Assembly: GCF_001467695.1 (NCBI RefSeq)
Contig: NZ_LNYE01000020.1
Span: 424,689 to 488,688 of the forward strand
Reading direction: 5' to 3'
Length of the DNA stretch: 64,000 nucleotides
From: Legionella gratiana
GTDB taxonomy: Bacteria > Pseudomonadota > Gammaproteobacteria > Legionellales > Legionellaceae
This document shows positions 35,940-45,497 of the stretch, one piece after another; within the stretch, counting starts at the first letter, position 1; the number at the start of each line of letters is the position of its first letter. The notes below the pieces were generated by a model. The model saw nothing but the letters and a program-made list of their open reading frames with translations. It was not told the origin of the DNA and did no database searches. A program made the translations under genes and the position numbers.

Positions 35940-36197
35940 TCACTTATTCGACTTAGCTAAATTATTCTCTGCTTGCGCTATATTTTTTAAAATTTTCTGA
36001 ATTTTTTCTTCCAGTGTACACTCAGAGTCACTTTTTAAGAGCTCTTGGTTTTGTGTTCTATTATTGCTTATGTCATGTTTTAAATGAGTTATTTTATTAT
36101 TTAGGAATGTGTTAAGTTTTTCTTTAATTTTTTCTATTTGGATTTTTTTGTTCGCTCCCTCTAATGCAGATCCATTAACATTTTTTACAGCAGACAT
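35940..36197 (-). CDS. Small coiled-coil protein, unknown
   Basis: 85 aa of charged helix (KIQIEKIKEKLNTFLNNK, EEKIQKILKNIAQAENNL) with no membrane segment. It precedes the Cys/His protease-like gene by 148 bases on the same strand and could be a partner or chaperone, which is speculation. The ribosome site is weak; codon pattern and composition look like real coding sequence. Confidence 0.5.
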   Translation of the reverse strand: MSAVKNVNGSALEGANKKIQIEKIKEKLNTFLNNKITHLKHDISNNRTQNQELLKSDSECTLEEKIQKILKNIAQAENNLAKSNK

Positions 36198-36428
36198 CGT
36201 TCACTACCAAAATCAAGTGCTTATAATTAAAGTATATGTGTTCAACATTAAAGCACAATGATATTTTAATTCCAATTACACATGAGGTATTCTTTGTTGT
36301 TATGACAAGAGTTGCTTAATTTGTTCAATTAAGTAGCTCATATAAAGGAAGGATCATTGCTAAAGTGATACTCTAATAATATTTATTTGTCCTATAATTT
36401 AATTACGAAGCATTATAAGAGATTTCTC

Positions 36429-37172
36429 GTGAAAAAGAGTTTCATACTTATAATTTGTATTATTATCCTGCCATTTAATCTTTATGGAAGAACATTAAAA
36501 ATAGGGATTTCACACTTTGATCCTCCTTTTGTTATTCAATTAAGTCATGAATATTTCTCTGGCTTTGATATTAATATGGCTCAATACATATGTAAGAAAT
36601 TAGATTATGAGTATACGTTTGTTTCTATGGACTGGAATGAACTCATTGATGCAGTAGCTAAAAACGATGTTGATATAGCGGTAAGCGGCTTCACTATTCC
36701 TCAACAAGGATATTCTTCACAGGTTACATATTCTTTACCCTATCTAATTACAAAAATCCATATAATAGGATTAGACGATCATACCAAAAAGCCTCTTAAT
36801 TTTGAATTGCTACATAATACAAATATCGGAATTACCGACAAAGATTATTTGGAGCAATTTAAAAAATTAAATCTTATAAACACCAAATTTGTTCTTTTCG
36901 ATCAAGATGATGACTTAATTAATGCTTTAAGGGCAGGAAAAATAAAGTTTGCATTAATCGATTCGTATTCTGCAAGTTATTGGGATATTAACTCATCGGA
37001 TACAATTAAGGATTTTGGGCCCATTCATGCCATTGAATACTTTACTGTTATTGCTATTAACTCCAAGGATTCTGCTCTGCAAAAAGAAATTAACGAAGCA
37101 TTAATTGATTATCTGAATAGTCAGGAGTTTATGACTAATTACAAAGAAAATTTGGTTCATTTTCAAAAGTAA
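36429..37172 (+). CDS. Periplasmic amino-acid-binding protein, SBP family 3
   Basis: 247 aa from a GTG at 36429, preferred because AAGAGA precedes it and it gives a signal peptide (VKKSFILIICIIILPFNLYG); a TTG at 36387 would bury it. The mature protein has the family-3 pattern: LKIGISHFDPPFV, GFDINMAQYICKKLDY, DVDIAVSGFTIPQQGYSS and a second lobe ending with AIEYFTVIAINSKDSALQ. It captures a polar amino acid or related solute. No permease or ATPase gene is adjacent. Confidence 0.85.
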   Translation: MKKSFILIICIIILPFNLYGRTLKIGISHFDPPFVIQLSHEYFSGFDINMAQYICKKLDYEYTFVSMDWNELIDAVAKNDVDIAVSGFTIPQQGYSSQVTYSLPYLITKIHIIGLDDHTKKPLNFELLHNTNIGITDKDYLEQFKKLNLINTKFVLFDQDDDLINALRAGKIKFALIDSYSASYWDINSSDTIKDFGPIHAIEYFTVIAINSKDSALQKEINEALIDYLNSQEFMTNYKENLVHFQK

Positions 37173-37197
37173 CTAGCTGCTCTTGACACGACTTCTA

Positions 37198-38166
37198 TTA
37201 AACGCTGATATCAATTCCCCCTGTAATCCCGTATTGGGCTTTCACTTGAGTTCCATAAAAGTTTTGTTCTATTGGGATATTAACGCCAAGATAACCGGAA
37301 TAATTGGTATGTATATTGACTCTCATACCCAACAATAGATTAATAAAGTTTCCACCACTATTGGGATCAGGCACTCCTGCGATATTATCCTTTACAGCAT
37401 ATTCACCATTGAGCTCTAGAATGCCATCAAAATCCAATTTAGCTTGTTCACTCCTATAAAGCTCTAAAACAGTTGCAACATTATAGTCATATATTGAACC
37501 TAAAGTCGTATGCTGTTCGCCTTCAATGCCTTGAGTATAAATTAAATTTGCACCTAACGAAAATTTGCTAAATTGTCTCGAAATAATAATTCCAGCAAAT
37601 GGAGTCCAAGCGCCACTCCCGGGTTGATCAGAGGCAGCAAATAAAGTCCCCGTATTATCTCTAGCTGTTGTCTTGCCTGTTGGGGCATTTATACCAGAAA
37701 TGAAACTCAGTGAGACAGGGTATTTATCTTCATTAAGTACTCGCGATAAAGCAAAGATATTTGTATCACCTAACCCATAGGCACTACCTAAATTAATAAC
37801 GCTTTCAACTTTTGTTGTTTCATTAAAGTGAGCAGCAGCAAAGGATATATTATCAACATATGGAAGACTTACACCAATGGTTAAATTATCCCCAAGCCCA
37901 TAAGAAAGCAACAAATATCCATATAAATTGGCACTTAGATTTTCAGCTAAGGGATGTTGCAATAGCACTGTATCCGAAAAGGTGAGATTGGAATAATATT
38001 CTACTCGTTGACTAATCCCTATTTGACCTTTCTCCAAAGTATCCGCAGTTGAGGTAACAATCGGTTGACCTATACCCGCAGAATAATTAATTGTTTTTTG
38101 AGGAGTAGCTGCATAAAGATTAAAGAAAAAGCAGCATAAGCATATTACCCGCTTTATTATTTTCAT
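37198..38166 (-). CDS. Outer-membrane beta-barrel protein (phenol-degradation MetA-like)
   Basis: 322 aa from the ATG at 38166, which starts a signal peptide (MKIIKRVICLCCFFFNLYAA). The mature part is alternating beta-strands (INYSAGIGQPIVTSTADTLE, LGDNLTIGVSLPYVDNISFA, YSGYLGVNIPIEQNFYG) ending in a barrel-like aromatic/hydrophobic strand. It resembles the Phenol_MetA_deg/transporter-like outer membrane family. Cargo unknown. Confidence 0.7.
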   Translation of the reverse strand: MKIIKRVICLCCFFFNLYAATPQKTINYSAGIGQPIVTSTADTLEKGQIGISQRVEYYSNLTFSDTVLLQHPLAENLSANLYGYLLLSYGLGDNLTIGVSLPYVDNISFAAAHFNETTKVESVINLGSAYGLGDTNIFALSRVLNEDKYPVSLSFISGINAPTGKTTARDNTGTLFAASDQPGSGAWTPFAGIIISRQFSKFSLGANLIYTQGIEGEQHTTLGSIYDYNVATVLELYRSEQAKLDFDGILELNGEYAVKDNIAGVPDPNSGGNFINLLLGMRVNIHTNYSGYLGVNIPIEQNFYGTQVKAQYGITGGIDISV

Positions 38167-38489
38167 TTCGTGTATAGGGTTTAAAGTTTTATTGTAACTT
38201 AGGTAGAAGTAATGCCCAATAGCTTTTAAGAGTTTCAATGGTTTATCGCATTCTCATTCTCAAGTTGACTGCATGTACTTCGGTTTTATATTTCCACTCT
38301 CCCCTGATAATGACCATAAAATATTGGCAATAATCCAAAAGAATACATTTTTTTCTTGTTGGATATTATGAATCTAAATTGATGAAAATAAAACATTTAA
38401 TTGTGCTATATTTTAAACTAAATTGTGTCATTTAATACAAAAATTACATCCCATCTGCTGGTATAACAGGATAAAACGGAGCTTGGATA
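38167..38489. promoter_or_regulatory. 323-base divergent intergenic region
   Basis: AT-rich spacer between the outer-membrane protein gene and the NRPS-PKS gene; must carry the synthase promoter. I see no convincing operator or sigma box. A GGAG ribosome site sits before the synthase ATG. Confidence 0.3.
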
Positions 38490-41400
38490 ATGAAGCAATA
38501 TGAAAGTACATATGCTCGCAATGTAGTTGAATTATTCGAAGAGTGCGTACAAAACTCTTCCAATAATAGTGCTCTTATTGATGAGAATGTGCAATACACC
38601 TACAAAGAACTCAATGAAAAAGCAAATCAATTAGCTCATTGTTTAATCTCTAAAAAAGTAGAAAAAGGCAGTTTTGTTGCTATATTATTAGATCCAGGAG
38701 CAGAATATATCATTTTTATTCTTGCGATTATAAAAATTGGTGCGGTTTATTTGCCCCTTGATAGTCAAGCTCCAAAGACAAGATTAAAAGAAATTATCAG
38801 CGATGCAAATCCAAGCCTTATTATCACTAATGATACCTATCAGCGATACCTGACCGAGGCAAATAAACATGTAGCCCTTACCAAACAACTTCATTTAGAA
38901 TCAATAAGTTGCTCAAAAGAAAATTTAAACATCTTTATTTTGCCAGAGTCTGCGATTTACATGATATACACATCAGGCTCTACGGGTCGTCCAAAAGGAG
39001 TAATTATTCCTCACCAAGCGGTAGTGAATCTTACTAAAGTTGAAAATTATGCTCGTGTTCAGGAACATGAACGAGTTGCTCAATTTAATAATTTAGCCTT
39101 TGATGCCTGCACCTTTGAAATTTGGAGCGCTTTTTTAAACGGGGCCGCATTATGTATTATTCCTACTCGTTCACGAAAAAATCATACTGAATTAAAACAT
39201 TGCCTCAAAGACAACAAAATAAATCATATTTTATTACCTACGGGACTTTTTCATCAACTTATAAAATCAGCAATTAAGGTACTCGATTCGGTTAATTCTA
39301 TTGTCTTTGGCGGTGAACAAATTAATCTTGCTTTATTAAAAGAATTCATTAATTACAGAAAAAATTTAGAGATACCTACCCAATTAATTAATGGATACGG
39401 TCCATCTGAGGCCACAACCGTAGCTTGTCGCAAAACAATTGACATCAATAGGTTAGAGAGCGATGAAGAGCTTTCATCTATTGGAAATAAATTTTGTAAT
39501 GTAGAAACTTATGTTCTTGATGAACATTTGAATTTAGTAAGGGAAGGAGAACTTCATCTTAGTGGTGTTTTGCTAGCACTTGGTTATCACAATTGTCCCG
39601 AGCAAAATGCGGAAAAATTTATTAAAAATCCATTTTGTTCTAAACCTCCTTATGAAAAGCTTTATAAAACTGGAGATTTAGTAAAAATACTTCCTTCCGG
39701 AGATCTCTTATATACTGGGCGGGTTGATGATCAAGTAAAAATAGGCGGTTTTCGTATCCACCTCAATGAAATTGAACAACGTTTGATGAAACATCCAAAC
39801 ATCAGTCTTGCTGCTGTAGTCGTTGAGTTAGGAGGTGAACATCATAAAATGTTAACGGCCTATATTGTTTTTTCGACAGAAGAAGAGATAACCCATGCGG
39901 ATGCTATTCGCTCTTTTCTAGCTCAAGAATTACCTCCATACATGCTTCCTTCTAAATATGTGATGGTCGATGAATTACCCTTAACTCGAATAGGAAAAAT
40001 CGATAAAAAATCATTGGATAGTATCCCTCACACCGATTTGTCATTTCACATAGATACCTCATCTTCGAACGATATTGAAGAAAAAATAAAAAATATTTGG
40101 AAGTATTTATTAAATCGTCCCAACATTGAAACCCATAAAAATTTATTCGATTTAGGTGCTAATTCACTGTTTATTACAGAAGCATGTACATTAATTAACA
40201 AGGAACTCCAATCTGATTTACAAATATCCGATTTGCTGACGTACCCCACTATTCATAAATTAAGTCAATATTTATTAGGGGATGTTGAGGCTCATGAAAT
40301 GCGAAAAAAATATTCTGGACTTCCATTAAACATCGCGATTGTTGGAATGAGTTGCCGATTCCCAGGAGCAAATTCAGTGCACGAATTTTGGGACAACCTA
40401 TGTCAAGGAAAAGATTGTTTAACTCGATTTAACGAAAATGACTCCCAAAGTACCTCATCAGATCACAGCAACTACGTGCCTGTTAAAGGAATTTTATCTG
40501 ATATCCAAAGCTTCGATGCCTCATTTTTTGGATTTAATCCTACTGATGCAAGCATCACCGATCCGCAGCAACGTATCTTTCTTGAGTGTGCTTGGGAAGC
40601 CTTAGAACATGCAGCAATAGCACCTAGCAAATTAAAATCAACGGTCATCAGTGTTTTTGCAGGAATGACCGACAGCACTTATTTGCATGAGAATCTATTA
40701 AAAAATCAATGGTTTTGTAATGAGCATGATACTTTTCAGCAACGAATAGCAACGAGCATGTGCATGCTCAGCACACAATCGTCCTATAGGCTCAACCTTA
40801 AAGGGAAAAGCGTCAATATCAATACGGCATGTTCCACAGGTTTAGTTACAGTGGATCAGGCCTGTCAAGATCTTATTCTTTTTCATAGCGATATTGCTTT
40901 GGCAGGAACCAGCTCAATCACGGTGCCACAAAATAAGGGTTATATGTATCAAAATGGCAGCATTGTTTCACCGGATGGTTATTGCCGTCCTTTCTCGAAA
41001 CAGGCTAACGGAACAGTATTTTCAAATGGAGTTGGGGTTGTAGTGCTAAAACGACTCGAAGATGCGATTAAAGACAACGATACTATTTATGCGGTTATTA
41101 AAGGAAGTGGTGTCAATAACGATGGTGCTGACAAGCTTGGATTTACAGCACCTAGTTTCAGCGGGCAGATGGAGTGTATTCGCGATGCTCTCATGCAAGC
41201 ACAAATTTCTTCAGAAAATGTCAGTTTCCTAGAAGCTCATGGAACAGCAACAGCCTTAGGAGATGTTATAGAGATCAATGCATTGAACACAGTCTATCGT
41301 GAGCAAACCGATAAAAAGCAATTTTGTGTGTTAGGTTCAGTAAAAGCCAATATTGGCCACACTGATGTCACCGCAGGCATTGCAGGACTCATTAAAACAG

Positions 41401-44400
41401 CGCTTTGTTTATACCACAAAAAAATTCCGCCACTAATCCATTTTGATGAAGCCAATCCTGATTTATCTCTTGATGAAAGTCCCTTTTATATTAATACAGA
41501 TCTCATGAATTGGAAACAAAACCCTAGTAAACGGTTCGCAGGGGTTAGCTCTTTTGGTATAGGAGGAACCAATATTCATATGATTTTAAGTGAACATAAT
41601 CGTCATCAGTTCGATCATAATGTTCCTCCAAAGCGGGAAGAATTAATTCTACTCTCTGCAAAAACTGAAGCTGCCTTAAAGCAACATGTTCATCAATTTT
41701 CTGACTATTTACAATCCAATTGCTTTGCAGAAGAGCAACTTGCCAATATTGCCTATACGTTACAAACTGGACGAGAAGATTTTCAATATCGCCAATTTGC
41801 AGTTGGTTCTGATCCCAAATCAATTATAAAAGAACTCAAAAAAAGCCCTATTTTCTTTTATGACGAAGATACTCATCATGAAATTGTATTTATGTTTAGT
41901 GGCCAGGGAACACAATATCATCATATGGCTATGGATTTATTTGAAAAGTCCCCTTTTTTTCGAAAACTGATTCAACAGGGTGTTTCATGTGCAGCAACTT
42001 ATTTAAATTGTGACCTTTTAGCAATCATATGCACTCCTCAAGAGGAACAATTAACTCATACCGAATACACACAACCCTCCTTATTCATCATCGAATATGC
42101 ATTAGCGCGACTGCTTATAGAAATAGGAATAAAACCAGAGTTACTCATTGGCCACAGTATCGGAGAATATGTGGCTGCTTGTATTGCCGGTGTATTTTCT
42201 TATGAGGATGCGATTGCTTTGGTATGTGAACGTGGTCTATTGATGGCTAAAACAGCACAAGGAGCTATGATAACTCTAGAGTGCTCCGAAGATGAATGCA
42301 TTGCTTATCAGGAAATAGCCCATATTGATCTTGCCTTACATAATGCAACACATCACTATGTATTTTCTGGAACTTTAGAAGCCATTCAGAATTTGGAAGA
42401 TCATCTGGCCAGCATCAATAAACCCTATCAAAAGCTACGAGTCAGCCACGCGTTTCATAGTCGGTTAATGGACTCTATTGAGAAACCGTTCAAAGACATC
42501 TTTGCAAACATTATTCTTTCACCTCCTAAGCTCCCTATCGTTTCCAATGTAACAGGATCTTGGTTGTCTGCAACAGATGCAATGAGCCCTGACTATTGGT
42601 ATAAACATTTACGGCATAGTGTGCAATTTTACAAAGGGATCGATCTATTACTTCACGATAAACATCCCTTTTTCTTAGAAATTGGTTTGGGGCAATCATT
42701 ATGTAATTTGGTTAAAGAAATTTCTGCAGGAAAAGCTAATGTGGTGCATACGTTACCGAATCATCATCAATGTAGTTCGGATTTACACCAACTGCTTCTT
42801 GCGTTAGGACATCTATGGACAAAAGGTGTCGCCATTAATCTAAAACCAATCGAGGCTTATCAAAGTAAACAGCACATCAGTTTGCCCACTTATCCATTCC
42901 AAAAACAACGATATTGGATTGATGCAAATCAATCTCATCAACAATTGGTGCAAGGAAAACCATGTATGTATCAACAAACTTGGTCTCGTTATGCAGCATA
43001 TACACAAGCCATTTCTCTTTCTTTATCATCGCTAAAAGAATACAACTGGATAATTTTTAAAGATGAATCGAAATTGGGTGATCATTTTATTTCGTTATTC
43101 ATGAAACATAAAATTCAACCTATGGTCGTAACTTTGAGAACGCACTATAAAGAACAAAATAAACTCAATTATGAAATTAATCCTAATCAAAAAAAAGATT
43201 ATCTTAATTTCGTTCAGTCTATCAAAAAGAACAATAAAACACCTGTTGTGCTGCATTGTTCTTCCTACACCAATCAAAATAACCAACATCCTTCCACAAA
43301 AGAAATAGATACACAACTTACTCGTGGACTTTATAGTCTTTTTTATTTAGCACAATCGTGTGTTGAAGAGTTAGGTACCAATAAACCTATAAAAATAGCG
43401 GTTATTACTCAGGGAGCTCAGCAGATCATTGGTTCAGAAATAACCAACCCACTTAATGCCACGCTTATTGGCGCATGTCGCGTGATGATGCAAGAACATA
43501 ACTGTTTAACATTTAAATTATTTGATCTTAACATCCAGGAAAATCCACACAATAACAGTAAATTGCTTCATAAAATCATTGACATATGTATGAATAGCCA
43601 ATGGAATGAAGAATCATTAATGATTCCGTTACGAAACGGATATCAGTGGAACCTGATGTATGGTGAAATCAAACAAAGCCAATCCAGAGTGAATCGCTTA
43701 AAAGATCGCGGGGTTTATCTAGTCACAGGAGGTTTAGGAGGTATCGCGTTAAGTTTCTGCGAAGCAATTGCAAATACGGTGCATCAACCTACATTCATTT
43801 TACTTTCGCGAAGCTTATTTCCACCTGAGCATGAGTGGAAAAACATTTTTGAACGGAAAAATAATGCTTATGACGAAAAAATAAAGCAAATAAGAACGTT
43901 ACAACAATTGGGCGCTACGATTGTTTTTTATCAGGTGGATATCAATCAACTCGATCAATTAGAATCTGTGATTCATCAATGTATTACTCGCTTTACTCAT
44001 ATTAATGGGCTAATCCATACTGCTGGAGTATCAAGTCCTAATCTCATGATCGATAAAGCAAAAGAAGAAATAAACCAAGTTTTGCAGCCCAAAATAAATG
44101 GGACTTATAACTTAATCTATACGTTACAGAAGCAGCAACTTGATTTTGTCGTCTTAACCTCTTCCCTGGCTGCATTATTAGGAGGATTCCAATATATGGA
44201 TTACTGTGCCGCGAACTCAGGTTTAGACTCCTTTGTCGCAAGTAATCTGTTTTCATTTTCTTCATTTGTCGTCAGCATTAATTGGAATACTTGGAGCGAT
44301 GTGGGCTTAGCAGCTAAAGCAGCAGCACAAGGAGTGTCGCATTTTATTGGTAGAGGCAATGATATATCCTCATCCGATGGCAAAAAAATATTTTTAGAAA

Positions 44401-45497
44401 TATTACAAGGGGTTGAATCTCAAGTTGCAGTCTCTAATATTGATATTAATTCTTATACTAAGTCGACTGATACCCAGCATGAAACATTTTTACAACCTAA
44501 CCCTATAGTAGCGCGCCAACACATCCCGATTAAAACACAATATGCCGCTCCTACTAATGAGACTGAATCTAAATTAGTTCAACTTTGGCAAAATATGTTA
44601 GGGATTGACTCTATTGGGATTTATGACGATTTTTTTGCATTAGGAGGACATTCTCTAAGGGCACTGAATTTAATTGAAAAAATTAATCGTGAGTTTCATT
44701 GCACTCTCCCTGCGACACAACTCTATCGCACCGCGACCATTAAGCACTTATCTTTAGTCATCAACGATGGTTCGGACATGACAAAGGATCATATCCTCGT
44801 GCCATTAAAAAAGGTGCTCCAGAAGCCTCCTTATCTCTTTTTGTGTCACCCAATCATTGGGTTGCCTTATTGTTTTAATCCGTTAATCTCACAGAGTGAT
44901 TTACCTCTTTCTATTTATGGGGTTCAAGATCCAAGTATCGATGCGAATCAAATGCTCTATGACAATCTTCTTGACATGGCCAATGACTATTTCTTAGCGA
45001 TAAAAAAAATTCAACCAACCGGCCCTTACTTTTTAATGGGTTATTCTTTTGGGGGAACTGTTTTTTATGAAGTAGCCCATTTGATGCGTCAAGAAGGCCA
45101 AGAAGTTAAGTTACTCGCTTTAATAGACAGTTGGGCAATAGACTCGCAATTACACCAAGATGAGCATTATTTTAAAAATATGCTACAAAGAATAGATGAA
45201 AAGCCATCTAAGCAATTAATCGATCTTGCATGGGAACGAGAAAAGCTTCTTAGAAATCATAGTATTACTGAAATGAACCAAAAAATAATTCTTTTTAAAG
45301 CATCACAACTCAATGATGAGTATAAAGCTATCGATCATGAAGATAATGGATGGTCAAATTACAGTAAAGAAACCATCATTTGCCATAAAATCAATGGAAA
45401 TCATGATACTATTATTGATAGGGACAACAGCAAGCAGATATTAGCGCTTATAAAAAGTGAACTGATCAACCTTGGGATTAATAATGAAATTCTCTAA
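38490..45497 (+). CDS. Hybrid NRPS-PKS synthase, A-PCP-KS-AT-KR-ACP-TE
   Basis: 2335 aa, a complete small assembly line. Adenylation ~1-520 (YTSGSTGRPKG 160-170, NGYGPSEATT, YKTGDL, GRVDDQVKIGG); my hand-read specificity code is roughly D-A-F-L-V-G-G-T-V-K, near valine-type codes. PCP Ser559 (LGANS). KS with Cys781, His917, His957. AT GHSIGE (Ser1223) with HAFH, typical of malonyl specificity. KR with GGLGGIA and Ser1892, Tyr1905, Asn1909. ACP Ser2055 (LGGHS). TE GYSFGG (Ser2186) and NGNHD. No condensation, DH or ER domain. Predicted product: an aminoacyl group extended once by malonate and reduced to the hydroxy level, then released. The phosphopantetheinyl transferase is not here. Confidence 0.93.
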   Translation: MKQYESTYARNVVELFEECVQNSSNNSALIDENVQYTYKELNEKANQLAHCLISKKVEKGSFVAILLDPGAEYIIFILAIIKIGAVYLPLDSQAPKTRLKEIISDANPSLIITNDTYQRYLTEANKHVALTKQLHLESISCSKENLNIFILPESAIYMIYTSGSTGRPKGVIIPHQAVVNLTKVENYARVQEHERVAQFNNLAFDACTFEIWSAFLNGAALCIIPTRSRKNHTELKHCLKDNKINHILLPTGLFHQLIKSAIKVLDSVNSIVFGGEQINLALLKEFINYRKNLEIPTQLINGYGPSEATTVACRKTIDINRLESDEELSSIGNKFCNVETYVLDEHLNLVREGELHLSGVLLALGYHNCPEQNAEKFIKNPFCSKPPYEKLYKTGDLVKILPSGDLLYTGRVDDQVKIGGFRIHLNEIEQRLMKHPNISLAAVVVELGGEHHKMLTAYIVFSTEEEITHADAIRSFLAQELPPYMLPSKYVMVDELPLTRIGKIDKKSLDSIPHTDLSFHIDTSSSNDIEEKIKNIWKYLLNRPNIETHKNLFDLGANSLFITEACTLINKELQSDLQISDLLTYPTIHKLSQYLLGDVEAHEMRKKYSGLPLNIAIVGMSCRFPGANSVHEFWDNLCQGKDCLTRFNENDSQSTSSDHSNYVPVKGILSDIQSFDASFFGFNPTDASITDPQQRIFLECAWEALEHAAIAPSKLKSTVISVFAGMTDSTYLHENLLKNQWFCNEHDTFQQRIATSMCMLSTQSSYRLNLKGKSVNINTACSTGLVTVDQACQDLILFHSDIALAGTSSITVPQNKGYMYQNGSIVSPDGYCRPFSKQANGTVFSNGVGVVVLKRLEDAIKDNDTIYAVIKGSGVNNDGADKLGFTAPSFSGQMECIRDALMQAQISSENVSFLEAHGTATALGDVIEINALNTVYREQTDKKQFCVLGSVKANIGHTDVTAGIAGLIKTALCLYHKKIPPLIHFDEANPDLSLDESPFYINTDLMNWKQNPSKRFAGVSSFGIGGTNIHMILSEHNRHQFDHNVPPKREELILLSAKTEAALKQHVHQFSDYLQSNCFAEEQLANIAYTLQTGREDFQYRQFAVGSDPKSIIKELKKSPIFFYDEDTHHEIVFMFSGQGTQYHHMAMDLFEKSPFFRKLIQQGVSCAATYLNCDLLAIICTPQEEQLTHTEYTQPSLFIIEYALARLLIEIGIKPELLIGHSIGEYVAACIAGVFSYEDAIALVCERGLLMAKTAQGAMITLECSEDECIAYQEIAHIDLALHNATHHYVFSGTLEAIQNLEDHLASINKPYQKLRVSHAFHSRLMDSIEKPFKDIFANIILSPPKLPIVSNVTGSWLSATDAMSPDYWYKHLRHSVQFYKGIDLLLHDKHPFFLEIGLGQSLCNLVKEISAGKANVVHTLPNHHQCSSDLHQLLLALGHLWTKGVAINLKPIEAYQSKQHISLPTYPFQKQRYWIDANQSHQQLVQGKPCMYQQTWSRYAAYTQAISLSLSSLKEYNWIIFKDESKLGDHFISLFMKHKIQPMVVTLRTHYKEQNKLNYEINPNQKKDYLNFVQSIKKNNKTPVVLHCSSYTNQNNQHPSTKEIDTQLTRGLYSLFYLAQSCVEELGTNKPIKIAVITQGAQQIIGSEITNPLNATLIGACRVMMQEHNCLTFKLFDLNIQENPHNNSKLLHKIIDICMNSQWNEESLMIPLRNGYQWNLMYGEIKQSQSRVNRLKDRGVYLVTGGLGGIALSFCEAIANTVHQPTFILLSRSLFPPEHEWKNIFERKNNAYDEKIKQIRTLQQLGATIVFYQVDINQLDQLESVIHQCITRFTHINGLIHTAGVSSPNLMIDKAKEEINQVLQPKINGTYNLIYTLQKQQLDFVVLTSSLAALLGGFQYMDYCAANSGLDSFVASNLFSFSSFVVSINWNTWSDVGLAAKAAAQGVSHFIGRGNDISSSDGKKIFLEILQGVESQVAVSNIDINSYTKSTDTQHETFLQPNPIVARQHIPIKTQYAAPTNETESKLVQLWQNMLGIDSIGIYDDFFALGGHSLRALNLIEKINREFHCTLPATQLYRTATIKHLSLVINDGSDMTKDHILVPLKKVLQKPPYLFLCHPIIGLPYCFNPLISQSDLPLSIYGVQDPSIDANQMLYDNLLDMANDYFLAIKKIQPTGPYFLMGYSFGGTVFYEVAHLMRQEGQEVKLLALIDSWAIDSQLHQDEHYFKNMLQRIDEKPSKQLIDLAWEREKLLRNHSITEMNQKIILFKASQLNDEYKAIDHEDNGWSNYSKETIICHKINGNHDTIIDRDNSKQILALIKSELINLGINNEIL

